Positions 27,224 to 35,805 are shown, counted from the first letter of the stretch. The stretch: 64,000 bases of DNA from Clostridium sp. (GCA_018362895.1 JAHALR010000010.1:62001-126000); one strand, 5' to 3'. The notes: generated by a model not told the origin, from the sequence alone. Made by a program: numbers and translations.

Positions 27224-27812
27224 AGTTTTTTCGCCTTTCCATAAACTGTGATTCACTTTTTTGCACATCATCAAGGGTTCTGTGTACATCATGCAAGACA
27301 GAAGGATTTTTTATAAAATTTTTCAAAAGATCTGTCCTTCTTGCATCCATTATTTTCATAAAATCTGAGGTCATGCCTAAAATTAGGTTAGCCATTTGGT
27401 TTGTATAAACATAGAAATCTTGAAGGCGTCTTGGTTCAACAGCTGTAATGTAGTTTTTGGGATTAGTTTTTTCATCTGGAACAGATAGCTCAAGGGATTT
27501 TGAGCCTCCCATGCCTGTAAATTCAACTGTTGCTGACATCCTTTCAGGCATTTTAAGCTTTTTATCAGTTATTATAAATGTTATGAAAACATCTTCATTA
27601 ACGATAGAAATATCTGAGACGTATCCAACCTGATAACCTAGCATTTTGACAGGCGATCCTTTTATTAACCCGTCGATATCTTTAAAAAACACATAATAAG
27701 TGTGCTTTTTTCTGACATTGGAATTGTAGACGTAAAGGCTTACAAAAAGTGTTGAGAATATTAGCAATCCCCAGATAAAAAGTTCTCCAATCCATAACAA
27801 ATGTTTTTTCAT
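27213..27812 (-). CDS. MlaD/MCE-domain protein
   Basis: A 199-residue membrane-anchored protein: one N-terminal transmembrane helix (about residues 8-27) followed by an MCE domain (YYVFFKDIDGLIKGSPVKMLGYQVGYVSDISI, about residues 38-115) and a short helical tail. MCE proteins bind and shuttle phospholipids between membranes with an ABC transporter (MlaEF). No mlaE or mlaF gene is in the window. The tail is short compared with long-tunnel MCE proteins. It overlaps upp by 11 bases. Confidence 0.88.
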   Translation of the reverse strand: MKKHLLWIGELFIWGLLIFSTLFVSLYVYNSNVRKKHTYYVFFKDIDGLIKGSPVKMLGYQVGYVSDISIVNEDVFITFIITDKKLKMPERMSATVEFTGMGGSKSLELSVPDEKTNPKNYITAVEPRRLQDFYVYTNQMANLILGMTSDFMKIMDARRTDLLKNFIKNPSVLHDVHRTLDDVQKSESQFMERRKNYER

Positions 27813-27852
27813 ACTGTAATTATAATCTATTTAAAAATAAAAAGGAAATTGC

Positions 27853-28683
27853 TTAAAAAAAGTTGTTGATAAAATCAGCCAGCTCAAGATATTTGTTTTC
27901 AGAAAGCTCTCTGCAAAAAACAAGGTATGTATGTGGAGCAATGTCTGAAACAGCGGCAGTGTCTATAAATAAAGCTTCTACAAATCTTGCAAAAAGCTCT
28001 GTTGGTTTTTTGTAATATTTATTCAGCCTGTTTATTCTTCCTGATATCCTTTTGAGCATTCTTTGATGAGATTTCAGAATTATGTAATTTTTATAAACTG
28101 ATTTTAGATATGGAAAATCTTCATCAATGTTTTTTACGGCATAATAGCTGGTTTTTCCGAGAAACATTGCTTTAACCTGAACTCTATCATATTTTAAAAG
28201 ATATTTTGCATCTGTCTTTTTGATCTCTTTTTCAAATGACTTACATGGATAGGAACGCTTAAAATCCGGATACTCTTTTTTTATTAGAGAGTCGTAATAC
28301 TTTATATTTTTTAAAGTCTCTTCTCTTTGTTCATCAAGCTTTGAGATAGCTTTGTTTTTTTCAAGAAATCTTGTTACCTGATATAATTCATTTTCAATTT
28401 TTTTTATATCTGATTTTGGGAATAAAATCGATAAATCCGCTTGATTTTTGAGAGCAAGCGGGTCTAATTTTGCGTGGATATAGTGAGTGAATTCATGTAT
28501 CAAAACCTCTATTTTTCTTTTGCTTGAAAGACTTGAGGATATGTCTATTCTGTTTTTAAGAAAAAATCCCTGATGCCCGCGAGCTTTGGTTTTTGTGTTT
28601 ACCTTAAGTCCGAGGTTTTCAATAAATTCTATCATTCCGTTTAATATGACTGAGTATTCTTTTTCTGTTTTAAGTTCAATCAT
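27853..28683 (-). CDS. Putative zinc metallopeptidase, HEFTH motif
   Basis: A 276-residue soluble protein with HEFTHYIH at H63-E64-H67. A downstream PTELFARFVEAL segment (E229 or E236) resembles the ExxA motif that gives the third ligand in ImmA/IrrE-like gluzincins. Between them lies a lysine-rich helical region with a KKEYPDFKRSYPCK loop. It has no signal peptide. It overlaps cutA by four bases (ATGA-type). The fold is inferred from motifs only; a substrate cannot be named. Confidence 0.65.
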   Translation of the reverse strand: MIELKTEKEYSVILNGMIEFIENLGLKVNTKTKARGHQGFFLKNRIDISSSLSSKRKIEVLIHEFTHYIHAKLDPLALKNQADLSILFPKSDIKKIENELYQVTRFLEKNKAISKLDEQREETLKNIKYYDSLIKKEYPDFKRSYPCKSFEKEIKKTDAKYLLKYDRVQVKAMFLGKTSYYAVKNIDEDFPYLKSVYKNYIILKSHQRMLKRISGRINRLNKYYKKPTELFARFVEALFIDTAAVSDIAPHTYLVFCRELSENKYLELADFINNFF

Positions 28684-28994
28684 TCTGTTTCTTTAATGAT
28701 CCATTTCTGGTATTCTTCATTGCCCAAAATTATTGGAACAGCAATGATTTCAGGTACAGTGTATTCATGAAGTTCAATTATTTTATTTTTTAAATCTTCA
28801 AATTTTGATTCTTGAGTCTTTATCATAAGCAAAAGCTCGTTATCTGTCTGGACAATTCCTTCCCACTTATAAACTGAGGTTATGGACGGAATTATATTGA
28901 CACATGCTGCCAGTTTTTCTTCAACAAGTGTAGTTGCAAGCAGATTAGCATTGAATTCATTGGGTACAGTACAGTAAATTACACAGTTTTTCAC
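28680..28994 (-). CDS. cutA: CutA1 divalent-ion tolerance protein
   Basis: A 104-residue protein with the full CutA1 pattern: CTVPNEFNANLLATTLVEEKLAACVNIIP, SVYKWEG and IIELHEYTVPEIIAVPI. CutA1 is a ferredoxin-like trimer resembling PII signalling proteins; its link to copper tolerance is historic and its true role uncertain. It is followed with overlap by the HEFTH protein gene and preceded by the GlcD-like gene 21 bases upstream. Confidence 0.94.
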   Translation of the reverse strand: MKNCVIYCTVPNEFNANLLATTLVEEKLAACVNIIPSITSVYKWEGIVQTDNELLLMIKTQESKFEDLKNKIIELHEYTVPEIIAVPIILGNEEYQKWIIKETE

Positions 28995-29015
28995 ATGTTT
29001 CTCCTTGATAATATC

Positions 29016-30428
29016 CTACATCATTTTTTCAGGATTTAAAATATTTTTCGGGTCAAATATTTTTTTTATTTCTTTCATAAGCTTAAGGCTTGTTTTATCG
29101 AGTGCAATAGGTAAAAATCTTGCTTTCTGACAACCTATGCCATGTTCTCCGGAAAGTGTTCCGCCAAGAGATACAGCAAGTTTAAATAGTTCTGTTTTAG
29201 CTTTTTCAAAGTTTTCTCTCTGTTTTTTGTCTCTTAAATCAAGCGCAAAATTCGGATGTATGTTTCCGTCGCCTATGTGCCCCATTACCATTGTTATCAG
29301 GTTATATCTTTCACTTATCTCAAGTATACCTTTGGACAAATCTGCAATTTTTGAACGAGGAACAACAACATCTTCTGTTATTACATTTGGTGCAAGTTGT
29401 GCACAAGCACCAAAAGCAGACCGCCTTGATGTCCAAATTTTCGTTCTTTCTTCTTCATCTTTTGCACAAATTACTTCAACAGAACCGTTTTTACGGCATA
29501 AAGAAATTATTTTTTCCTGTTGATGCGAAATTGAGGCTTCATCTCCGTCTACTTCAATTATAAGCAAAGCCTCTTTGTTGCATAAAAGGCCTGTCGGATA
29601 AAAGTTTTCTATTGTTTGAATGGTTTTTTTGTCGATTAAATCAACGACAGATGGAGTTAAATGGTTGTTAATTATCTCACTGACAGAATTAACGGCTTCT
29701 TCAATACTCTCATAATAAGCAAGAAGTACATTTGTTTTTTCCGGTTCCGGAATCAATTTCATTACGGCTTCAGTGACTATGCCAAGAGTGCCTTCAGAAC
29801 CGACTATTAGCTGTGTCAGATTGTAACCCGTTACATTTTTTGGTGTATTAGCCCCTGTTCTGATGATAGTTCCATCTGCCAGAACTACTTCCAAATCAAG
29901 GACATAATCTTTAACTGTTCCGTATTTGAAAGCTCTCGGACCACCCGAAGAAAGAGCTATACCTCCTCCGATTGTTGAAACAGCGAGGTTTGAAGGATCA
30001 GGAGGATAAAAGAGTCCGACTTCTTTTGCTGCTTTTTGCAAGTCTGCTACAACAACGCCGGGTTGCACTCTGCAAGTCAAATCGCTATTGTTGATTTCTA
30101 GAATTTTATTCATTTTTGAAAAGTGGATAATAATGCCGCCTTTTACAGGTGCACAGCCTCCTGCGTGGTTTGTTCCTGCCCCTCTTGGTATAACCGGTAT
30201 ATTATAATTGTTTGCTGTTTTTAATATTTCACTTACCTGAACTGTGTTTTCAGGCTGAACAACTATTATTGGGTTTTCTTTTGAAAATGGTATATGTGCA
30301 CAGTCAAATGAATAGGCATAAACTCCTTCAATATCAGAGATTATATTATTTTTTCCGACAATATTTTCAAGTAATGAGACTATCTTTTTATCGAATTTTA
30401 CTGTTTTCATATTTTCGTTTGTAAGCAT
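29016..30428 (-). CDS. GlcD-type FAD-linked oxidase (glycolate/D-lactate dehydrogenase family)
   Basis: A flavoprotein of about 470 residues with a PCMH-type FAD domain (VIPRGAGTNHAGGCAPVKGG, DPSNLAVSTIGGGIALSSGGPRAFKYG, GSEGTLGIVTEA) and a C-terminal FAD-oxidase domain ending in MGHIGDGNIHPNF...SGEHGIGCQKARF. The family oxidises glycolate, D-lactate or other 2-hydroxy acids, passing electrons to an iron-sulphur subunit, quinone or ETF. No GlcF-type gene is nearby; etfBA is about 16 kb away. ATG 30428 is chosen; GTG 30446 and ATG 30410 are alternatives with equally weak binding sites. Confidence 0.9.
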   Translation of the reverse strand: MLTNENMKTVKFDKKIVSLLENIVGKNNIISDIEGVYAYSFDCAHIPFSKENPIIVVQPENTVQVSEILKTANNYNIPVIPRGAGTNHAGGCAPVKGGIIIHFSKMNKILEINNSDLTCRVQPGVVVADLQKAAKEVGLFYPPDPSNLAVSTIGGGIALSSGGPRAFKYGTVKDYVLDLEVVLADGTIIRTGANTPKNVTGYNLTQLIVGSEGTLGIVTEAVMKLIPEPEKTNVLLAYYESIEEAVNSVSEIINNHLTPSVVDLIDKKTIQTIENFYPTGLLCNKEALLIIEVDGDEASISHQQEKIISLCRKNGSVEVICAKDEEERTKIWTSRRSAFGACAQLAPNVITEDVVVPRSKIADLSKGILEISERYNLITMVMGHIGDGNIHPNFALDLRDKKQRENFEKAKTELFKLAVSLGGTLSGEHGIGCQKARFLPIALDKTSLKLMKEIKKIFDPKNILNPEKMM

Positions 30429-30633
30429 ATTCGAATTATAAAACACAAGATTTTAAAGTTAAAGATTATTTTTGAAAAATATTTCTGATTTCTGTATTGT
30501 GCTAATTTTTAAAAAATTTGAATAAATATTATAAATATCAATTGAATAAGTACTTCTAATTACAGTTGCGGTATTAATTCTCTTCAAATTCGAATTCATA
30601 ATGTTACACATAATTAAAGAGGGGAGAGAGTTT

Positions 30634-31344
30634 ATGCAAAAATATGTAGTAACATTATTGTCATTTTTGGTATTGATGGGAACAAATTTCCAGAAGGCAG
30701 ATTGCAGTATTTTGGATAACATGAGATATGATGAGGATTCTGCAATTACACAGATATATGAAAAGATGACACCTTCCATTGTTTTGATTGAAGCAGACTT
30801 GTCAGACGGGCTATCAACAGGAACAGGTTGTATTATTGATTCTAAGGGAATAATTCTTACGAGTTCTCATGTTGTTTCAGGAGCTCCAAGTGTTCAGGTT
30901 ACTATTTCGACCGGCGAGGTCTTTAAAGGCGATATTATCTCTGTAATGGGAAAAGACAATGATCTTGCTCTTATAAAGATTAATGCAAAGAGACAACTTC
31001 CGACCATTGAACTTGGTGATTCTGAAAAAGTAAAGGTAGGACAGAGAGTTCTTGCGATTGGAAATCCTTTTGGTTTTAACGGAACATTAACAACAGGTAT
31101 TGTTTCCAGAATTGATTATTCTAAAAACAAGATACAAACAGATGCGGCAATAAACCCCGGTAATTCAGGCGGACCTATTATTAATATAAGAGGTGAAGTT
31201 ATCGGCATAAGCCAATCTATCTATAATCCTGATAACAACATATCAAATATCGGCATCGGATTTGCCGTGCCGATAAATGAAGCTAAAAATTTTATAAAAC
31301 TATCTATGTCTAATTCGAAATTATCCAAATCAAACGCTAATTAA
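30634..31344 (+). CDS. Exported trypsin-like (HtrA/Do-type) serine protease without PDZ domain
   Basis: From ATG 30634 (GAGGGGAGAGAG just upstream) the protein has 236 residues: a signal peptide or anchor (residues 4-24) and a complete HtrA-type protease domain with H79 (TSSHVV), D110 (KDNDLAL) and S178 (NPGNSGGP). All three catalytic residues are intact. The C-terminus ends shortly after GFAVPINEAKNFI, so no PDZ domain follows, unlike DegP/DegS. It probably acts in the periplasm on misfolded or specific substrates. It is convergent with the cluster of MGMAxSQ proteins. Confidence 0.88.
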   Translation: MQKYVVTLLSFLVLMGTNFQKADCSILDNMRYDEDSAITQIYEKMTPSIVLIEADLSDGLSTGTGCIIDSKGIILTSSHVVSGAPSVQVTISTGEVFKGDIISVMGKDNDLALIKINAKRQLPTIELGDSEKVKVGQRVLAIGNPFGFNGTLTTGIVSRIDYSKNKIQTDAAINPGNSGGPIINIRGEVIGISQSIYNPDNNISNIGIGFAVPINEAKNFIKLSMSNSKLSKSNAN

Positions 31345-31366
31345 TTAGCTTTATGCAGAGATTTAA

Positions 31367-31690
31367 TTAGTATTTAAACGACCGCTCGATATTCTTTTGG
31401 AGCATTTGATCACAGGACTGCATTTCTTGGTCAATCATCTTAAGCTTGTTCTGATATTGCTGCATTTGCATATCGAGTTTCTTTTCCATCTGGTTTAAAC
31501 GTTCTTTTCTTGCTTCAAGCTTTTTAACCATAGGGTCGTCAGAGTCCAAATCAGTACCGACATTCAACAAATCTGTGCAAGTTTTAGACAAATTCATTTT
31601 TGCTTCGGTAATTAACTGTATTTTATACTCCAGATCAAGCCTGTAAGCATTTAAATACATTAATCTCAGTTGTGACGTTGCCATTCCCAT
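31367..31690 (-). CDS. MGMAxSQ-family small coiled-coil protein
   Basis: A 107-residue protein starting MGMATSQLRLMYLNAYRLD, the same N-terminal signature as the two larger genes at 33171 and 34387 (MGMAASQAR...LTAR). The rest is a long charged coiled coil (KKLEARKERLNQMEKKLDMQ...) ending QKNIERSFKY, again like the C-termini of those genes (DKNIEETFKTF). There is no Sec signal peptide or transmembrane helix. It is the last gene of a minus-strand cluster of orphan genes. I know of no function for the family. Confidence 0.7.
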   Translation of the reverse strand: MGMATSQLRLMYLNAYRLDLEYKIQLITEAKMNLSKTCTDLLNVGTDLDSDDPMVKKLEARKERLNQMEKKLDMQMQQYQNKLKMIDQEMQSCDQMLQKNIERSFKY

Positions 31691-31714
31691 AATGGGCCCA
31701 CCCTTATCTAGTAG

Positions 31715-31987
31715 TTATCTTTGTAGGTTGAGCTTATTTCCTCTGAGGAATACGTGCTCATTGTTTTCGGCAATCAACTGCTCCATCTGATTCAGTTTGT
31801 ACATTTGATAATTAACTCTGTATTTGGCCATTTTCAGCTTTCTGTTCATAGTCAAATAGTCTTTAATCATCCCTACAATCTGATTTAAGAATGCTTGCAG
31901 AGGATTGTTTCTTCTGAAATAAGCCATAAGGTATCCGAAGAAGTTTAATATCTTTTGCAAGTTTGTTTGTAATACTTCTTGAAACAA
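31715..31987 (-). CDS. Small helical protein in the MGMAxSQ cluster, TTG start
   Basis: A 90-residue, strongly basic protein with a hydrophobic N-terminal helix (LQKILNFFGYLMAYFRR) and a Met/Gln/Leu-rich second helix region. The TTG start is supported by AAGGAG six bases upstream. It lies 24 bases before the MGMATSQ gene and 93 bases after a doubtful small ORF in the same orientation. It lacks the MGMA signature itself. No homologous family is recognised; membrane-surface association is possible from the amphipathic helix. Confidence 0.55.
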   Translation of the reverse strand: MFQEVLQTNLQKILNFFGYLMAYFRRNNPLQAFLNQIVGMIKDYLTMNRKLKMAKYRVNYQMYKLNQMEQLIAENNEHVFLRGNKLNLQR

Positions 31988-32079
31988 TATTTACTCCTTG
32001 TCCACCACTTGGACCTACATAACTATAAAAACAGAACGCTTGATATTATTGCCTTGTTATTATTCAATTTTAATATTTC

Positions 32080-32310
32080 TTAATAAATGAAATTTATATT
32101 TGAATCTTTAGCTGCTTTAAGAAAAGCAAGACAATTCTTGTGTTCTGTATTAGTTATCGACAATTTTTCAGCTTTCTTAAATATATTCGGCTGAAAAATA
32201 AAGGAATTGTAATAAAAAGTTACAATGCGTTTTAATAATGATAAAATAAAGACATTATCCCAGATAGCTGTGTTAATAGTGCGAATATAGGTTCTTGATG
32301 ATTGAAACAT
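32080..32310 (-). CDS. Doubtful small ORF in the MGMAxSQ cluster
   Basis: A 76-codon frame beginning 9 bases after the stop of the glycine-rich gene upstream, with AGAGG 4-5 bases before its ATG, which argues for translation. The predicted product is basic with a hydrophobic middle (NVFILSLLKRIVTFYY) and has no recognised relatives. The flanking spacing (93 bases to the next gene) is otherwise non-coding. It may be a real small protein or chance; if not coding, 31988-32319 is an empty intergenic stretch with no structure that I can see. Confidence 0.3.
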   Translation of the reverse strand: MFQSSRTYIRTINTAIWDNVFILSLLKRIVTFYYNSFIFQPNIFKKAEKLSITNTEHKNCLAFLKAAKDSNINFIY

Positions 32311-32319
32311 TTTGCCTCT

Positions 32320-33147
32320 TTACATATTCTGAACTTGTTTGCTGTCGCTTTCAATAGAGTCTTTTAACATCTTTTTAACGATGTCGCCTTGTGTATCAAG
32401 CATTTTTACAACAGTTTCAATATTTCTAACTTTGTTAGACAAAATTGTGTCTGCATTAGACAAAATGCTTCCTGAAATATTTTGATAAGCTGCCAAACCG
32501 GCAGAAGTTGTACCTTGCAAAAGGTTACCCAAAACAGTAGCTCCTAAGCCAAATCCTCCCATATAAGGAGCCATTGCTTGAACTACACCTGCAAAACCTG
32601 AAATTACACCTGCTGTCGGGAGCACCCAGCTTGTTCCTGGAACACCAAAACCGGAAGCAATTCCTGCACCATATGCAGCTGCATTTAATCCGACAGAACC
32701 ACCGATGCTGCTTGCACTATATAAACCGGATGCACCACCTGTTATATTTCCTGTTTCATAACTTGTATCCATTCCAAAACCCCAAGCAATAGGTGCTGCT
32801 CCGCTTGGAAAGCCGGGATAGTTTCCGAGTCCTGTGATGCCAAATGCAGCACTTCCACTGTCAAGAATTGAGTTACCGCCGCTTATAGGGGACCAGTAAG
32901 AAGTACCAGGAATATTCATAGTCGTATTACCACCAAGAACAGGCATAAAAGCACTCGGTGAGATTAATCTTGCTATTTGCCATAAAAAGCTTCCAGCCGT
33001 ACCGAAACCTGCACCATCCAATGAAGAACCACTGACCGTAATATCTCTTAATCTGTCATAAGTTTCAAACAGTTGAGCTTTTGCATCTGAACTGGCTTTA
33101 CCGAATTTATTTGCTATTACCAAATAACCGTCATTTTTATAAGACAT
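32320..33147 (-). CDS. Glycine/serine-rich orphan protein in the MGMAxSQ cluster
   Basis: About 275 residues. Residues 1-40 (MSYKNDGYLVIANKFGKASS...) are hydrophilic and helical; residues about 40-225 are rich in Gly, Ala, Ser and Pro with short hydrophobic blocks (FMPVLGGN, GITGLGNYPGFPSGAAPIAWG, GVISGFAGVVQAMAPYMGGFG), and the last 50 are a helical tail (SNADTILSNKVRNIETVVKMLDTQGDIVKKML). There is no signal peptide. Low-complexity aperiodic Gly-rich cores like this are found in membrane-inserting translocator or filament proteins, but that is only a resemblance. The second of two adjacent ATGs (33147) has the better spacing to GAGG. It lies 23 bases after a 325-residue MGMAASQ gene. Confidence 0.65.
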   Translation of the reverse strand: MSYKNDGYLVIANKFGKASSDAKAQLFETYDRLRDITVSGSSLDGAGFGTAGSFLWQIARLISPSAFMPVLGGNTTMNIPGTSYWSPISGGNSILDSGSAAFGITGLGNYPGFPSGAAPIAWGFGMDTSYETGNITGGASGLYSASSIGGSVGLNAAAYGAGIASGFGVPGTSWVLPTAGVISGFAGVVQAMAPYMGGFGLGATVLGNLLQGTTSAGLAAYQNISGSILSNADTILSNKVRNIETVVKMLDTQGDIVKKMLKDSIESDSKQVQNM

Positions 33148-33170
33148 CATATCCTCGCATATCTAATTAA

Positions 33171-34148
33171 TTATTGAAATGTTTTGAATACATTTTCAAT
33201 ATTCTTATCAATTACTTTTTTCACAGAATCCAATTCTGTTTGTAATGCTTCTTGTTCTGTATCTAGTTGTTTTAATCTTAATTCAAGAGTTCTGTCAGTT
33301 TCTTGCAAACGTTCTGTTTTGGCGTTAATATCGGCAAGCTCTTTTTGATACAATTCGTTATTTACATTGTAGGCTTGCATTGCATCATCATAGCCCTGTT
33401 CGTCATATTCAGTGTCTTTTGTAAGCTTGTAGGTATATGATGCTCCACTTTCATCAGTCCAATAGATGTTGTTATATATACCATCACTTGACTGGCTCAA
33501 TTGTGCATTAGTAATCGTTTTGTTTACTTCCTGTTCAATAGGCATTACAGAGAAAAGATCTACATCTTGTGTTGATGTTTTTGTTGGATCAAATCCTGTT
33601 TTTGTTGCGTTTATATAATAAGTGGCACCAGTAACAGAATTTTTGAAACTGTAATAAGTGTCGGTTGTTTCATTTTCATATGAAGATTTGCCAAGTTTGT
33701 TGAATTCATCAACATAAGTTTTACTGATTCCGTCTATTTTTTCGGATAAATCATAAGATGTGCCGTTTGGCAGCATAATTTTTTGATTTGGTGCAGTGCC
33801 TGTAACAGAAACCCCTTGATTTGATTGTGCTCCGTATTGTGGAACCATTTGTGTTGAAGACATCGTTACTGTATAAGTTTTAGGGTCAGTTCCTTCATTT
33901 TCGGCAATAGAAGTGATTTTTGTTTTCCCGTCTATACTTGTGTCATCATTATAGGTGTAAATGTCAGTATAGTAATCAGTTTGTGCCGGAGGTGTAGGAA
34001 CTTCCAGAGCTAAAAGCTGTCTAAATAAATCAGCACTTTGATTTGCAAGAGCTGTTCTTTGCTGATTGACCTGTTGTCCTTCATACTCAACATTTATTTT
34101 TCTTGCCGTCAATCCAAGATATCTGGCCTGTGAAGCTGCCATACCCAT
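33171..34148 (-). CDS. MGMAxSQ-family protein, 325 residues
   Basis: The N-terminus MGMAASQARYLGLTARKIN followed by EYEGQQVNQQRTALANQSA is nearly identical to that of the neighbour at 34387. A PTPPAQTDYY turn leads into a central Thr/Ser/Tyr-rich, strand-like domain with YSF-type repeats (YYSFKNSVTGATYYINATKT), different in sequence from the neighbour but of the same type. The last 60 residues are a coiled coil ending DKNIENVFKTF. No Sec signal is present. The GGAG is 9 bases before the ATG. It is a paralogue of 34387 with a diverged centre, consistent with a surface-exposed or variable middle domain. Function unknown. Confidence 0.75.
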   Translation of the reverse strand: MGMAASQARYLGLTARKINVEYEGQQVNQQRTALANQSADLFRQLLALEVPTPPAQTDYYTDIYTYNDDTSIDGKTKITSIAENEGTDPKTYTVTMSSTQMVPQYGAQSNQGVSVTGTAPNQKIMLPNGTSYDLSEKIDGISKTYVDEFNKLGKSSYENETTDTYYSFKNSVTGATYYINATKTGFDPTKTSTQDVDLFSVMPIEQEVNKTITNAQLSQSSDGIYNNIYWTDESGASYTYKLTKDTEYDEQGYDDAMQAYNVNNELYQKELADINAKTERLQETDRTLELRLKQLDTEQEALQTELDSVKKVIDKNIENVFKTFQ

Positions 34149-34331
34149 ATATTTTGTCTCCGTTCTTACTTACTAACCTTCTTAAGTTTAATTATCCTTG
34201 TGTTTTTGTCATTATTTCTGCATTTTATATTAAGATTTATTACTTTTATTATAAGAGGTTGAAACCCTTATTTAAAGCCTGTTTTGATAAAAATCATACA
34301 TATGATGTACTCTTGGGATTTTTGAAATAAA

Positions 34332-34373
34332 AACCGGTCCTTAGTCTAAAATATTAGGTTTTTCAGACCGGTT
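34332..34373 (-). terminator. Rho-independent terminator after the 423-residue MGMAxSQ gene
   Basis: AACCGGTC at 34332-34339 pairs perfectly with GACCGGTT at 34366-34373 (loop 26 bases). On the minus strand the hairpin is followed by TTTTATTTC. It separates the gene at 34387 from the next MGMAASQ gene at 33171, so each has its own promoter or relies on read-through. Confidence 0.75.
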
Positions 34374-34386
34374 AAAAATCGGAGTA

Positions 34387-35658
34387 TTATGCAAATGTTT
34401 TGAATGTTTCTTCAATGTTCTTATCAATTACCTTCTTAACTGCATCCATTTCTGTCTGGATTGCTTGTTGTTCTGTATCTAACTGGTCTAAGTGCAATTC
34501 TAATGTTCTGTCTTGTTGTTGAATTACAGATGTTTTTGCATCTATATCTGCAACAGTTTTATCATAGATTGCCTTTTTAGCATTATATGTTTCCATTGCT
34601 GCATCGAATGCATCATCATCCTGTACTGTTTGTTGTGTCAATTTGCAAGTTACAGGAGTAGCATTTTCAAGAGGTTCTCCTGTAACAGGGTCTCTTTGAT
34701 CAGCTGTATAGAAAGTGATATAGTCGTATCTTCCTGTTCCGTCATTTGCACTTGTGATTTGTGCATCATCATAGTGGAATTGAACTTCTTTTGTATAAGA
34801 TTCAGCAGAATATACTTTGAAGCTTGCGCCATTTTCAGCAGCTTCTGCGAGTTCTTCTGTTGTCATAGGAACACTAGCGTAATCAAGTTGTTTGTTTCCG
34901 TTGCTATCAAGAATATATTTGCCGTTTTCTTCTTGTTTGAAAACTTTTTCAGTAGCTTGTGTACCATCTTCATTCATTACAGGAATTTTATTTCCTTCAG
35001 AATCAAGTTTATATGTGCCGTCTTCTTCTCTTTCATAAGCAAGAACTTCAGGCTTTTCTTCGTATCTGCCAGCATAGATATAATATTCAATTCCTGTGCC
35101 GGCATTTGTATATTTGAAGAAGCAGTCACCTTCTTTAGGATAAGTAGAAGCATCTTCATTGCCCAGTGCTTTTTCTGCTTCAGCAAATGATGCAATCAAA
35201 CCATTGTACATTTTAGGTTCGTTGATAGTCATTCTTGTTCCGCCATTTACACTGATTGTAAATTTGGATTTATCTTTTTCATCACGCTGTATGCTGTATT
35301 TGTTAGAGCTTGTACCGGTAGGAACTATTGTGCTGATGTTAGAAAGAACAGCAGCAGATTTTGAATAACCTGATACAGTATAAGTTTCTTTTTCAGTGCC
35401 TACAACCGGATTTTTGTAGATGCTGTCGAGGCTGATGCTTTCAGATGTAGAAGGATCTGTGAAAGTGTATACTGTTTTTGAATAATTTGTTGCCAAAGGA
35501 GGTGTAGGAACTTCCAATGCCAACATTTCGTTGAACAAACCGGCACTTTGGTTAGCCAATGCAGTTCTTTGTTGGTTAACTTGTTGACCTTCGTATTCAA
35601 CGTTTGTTTTTCTTGCCGTAAGTCCTAAGAATCTGGCTTGTGAAGCTGCCATTCCCAT
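34387..35658 (-). CDS. MGMAxSQ-family protein, 423 residues
   Basis: The longest family member here. N-terminus MGMAASQARFLGLTARKTN and EYEGQQVNQQRTALANQSAG, then PTPPLATNYS, then an acidic central domain with Thr/Tyr/Glu-rich strand-like sequence including short pseudo-repeats (EEDGTYKLDSEGNK, QEENGKYILDSNGNK), and a C-terminal coiled coil (LELHLDQLDTEQQAIQTEM...) ending DKNIEETFKTF. There is no Sec signal or membrane helix, so export, if any, would need a leaderless route. It has its own terminator downstream. I recall similar N-termini only from uncultured gut Gastranaerophilales-type genomes; the function is not known. Confidence 0.78.
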   Translation of the reverse strand: MGMAASQARFLGLTARKTNVEYEGQQVNQQRTALANQSAGLFNEMLALEVPTPPLATNYSKTVYTFTDPSTSESISLDSIYKNPVVGTEKETYTVSGYSKSAAVLSNISTIVPTGTSSNKYSIQRDEKDKSKFTISVNGGTRMTINEPKMYNGLIASFAEAEKALGNEDASTYPKEGDCFFKYTNAGTGIEYYIYAGRYEEKPEVLAYEREEDGTYKLDSEGNKIPVMNEDGTQATEKVFKQEENGKYILDSNGNKQLDYASVPMTTEELAEAAENGASFKVYSAESYTKEVQFHYDDAQITSANDGTGRYDYITFYTADQRDPVTGEPLENATPVTCKLTQQTVQDDDAFDAAMETYNAKKAIYDKTVADIDAKTSVIQQQDRTLELHLDQLDTEQQAIQTEMDAVKKVIDKNIEETFKTFA

Positions 35659-35805
35659 TGCTAATACTCCTTTGTGTTTTGCATATCTGTTTTTATATTC
35701 GACATTTTTTTCTAAAAACTTTAGAAATCATCTTTTAAATGTTACAAAACATTTACATTTGTCCTTTCACACGTTATATACAGGTATAATAATCGTTTTG
35801 AAAAA

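Noticed and set aside
30459..30779. Minus-strand frame of 106 codons between the GlcD-like gene and the protease
   Set aside because: Overlaps the protease signal-peptide region on the other strand and shows atypical composition with no binding site.
34513..35190. Long plus-strand frame of 225 codons opposite the 423-residue MGMAxSQ gene
   Set aside because: Cys/Phe/Ile-rich shadow translation of a real coding region; no ribosome binding site, no domain.
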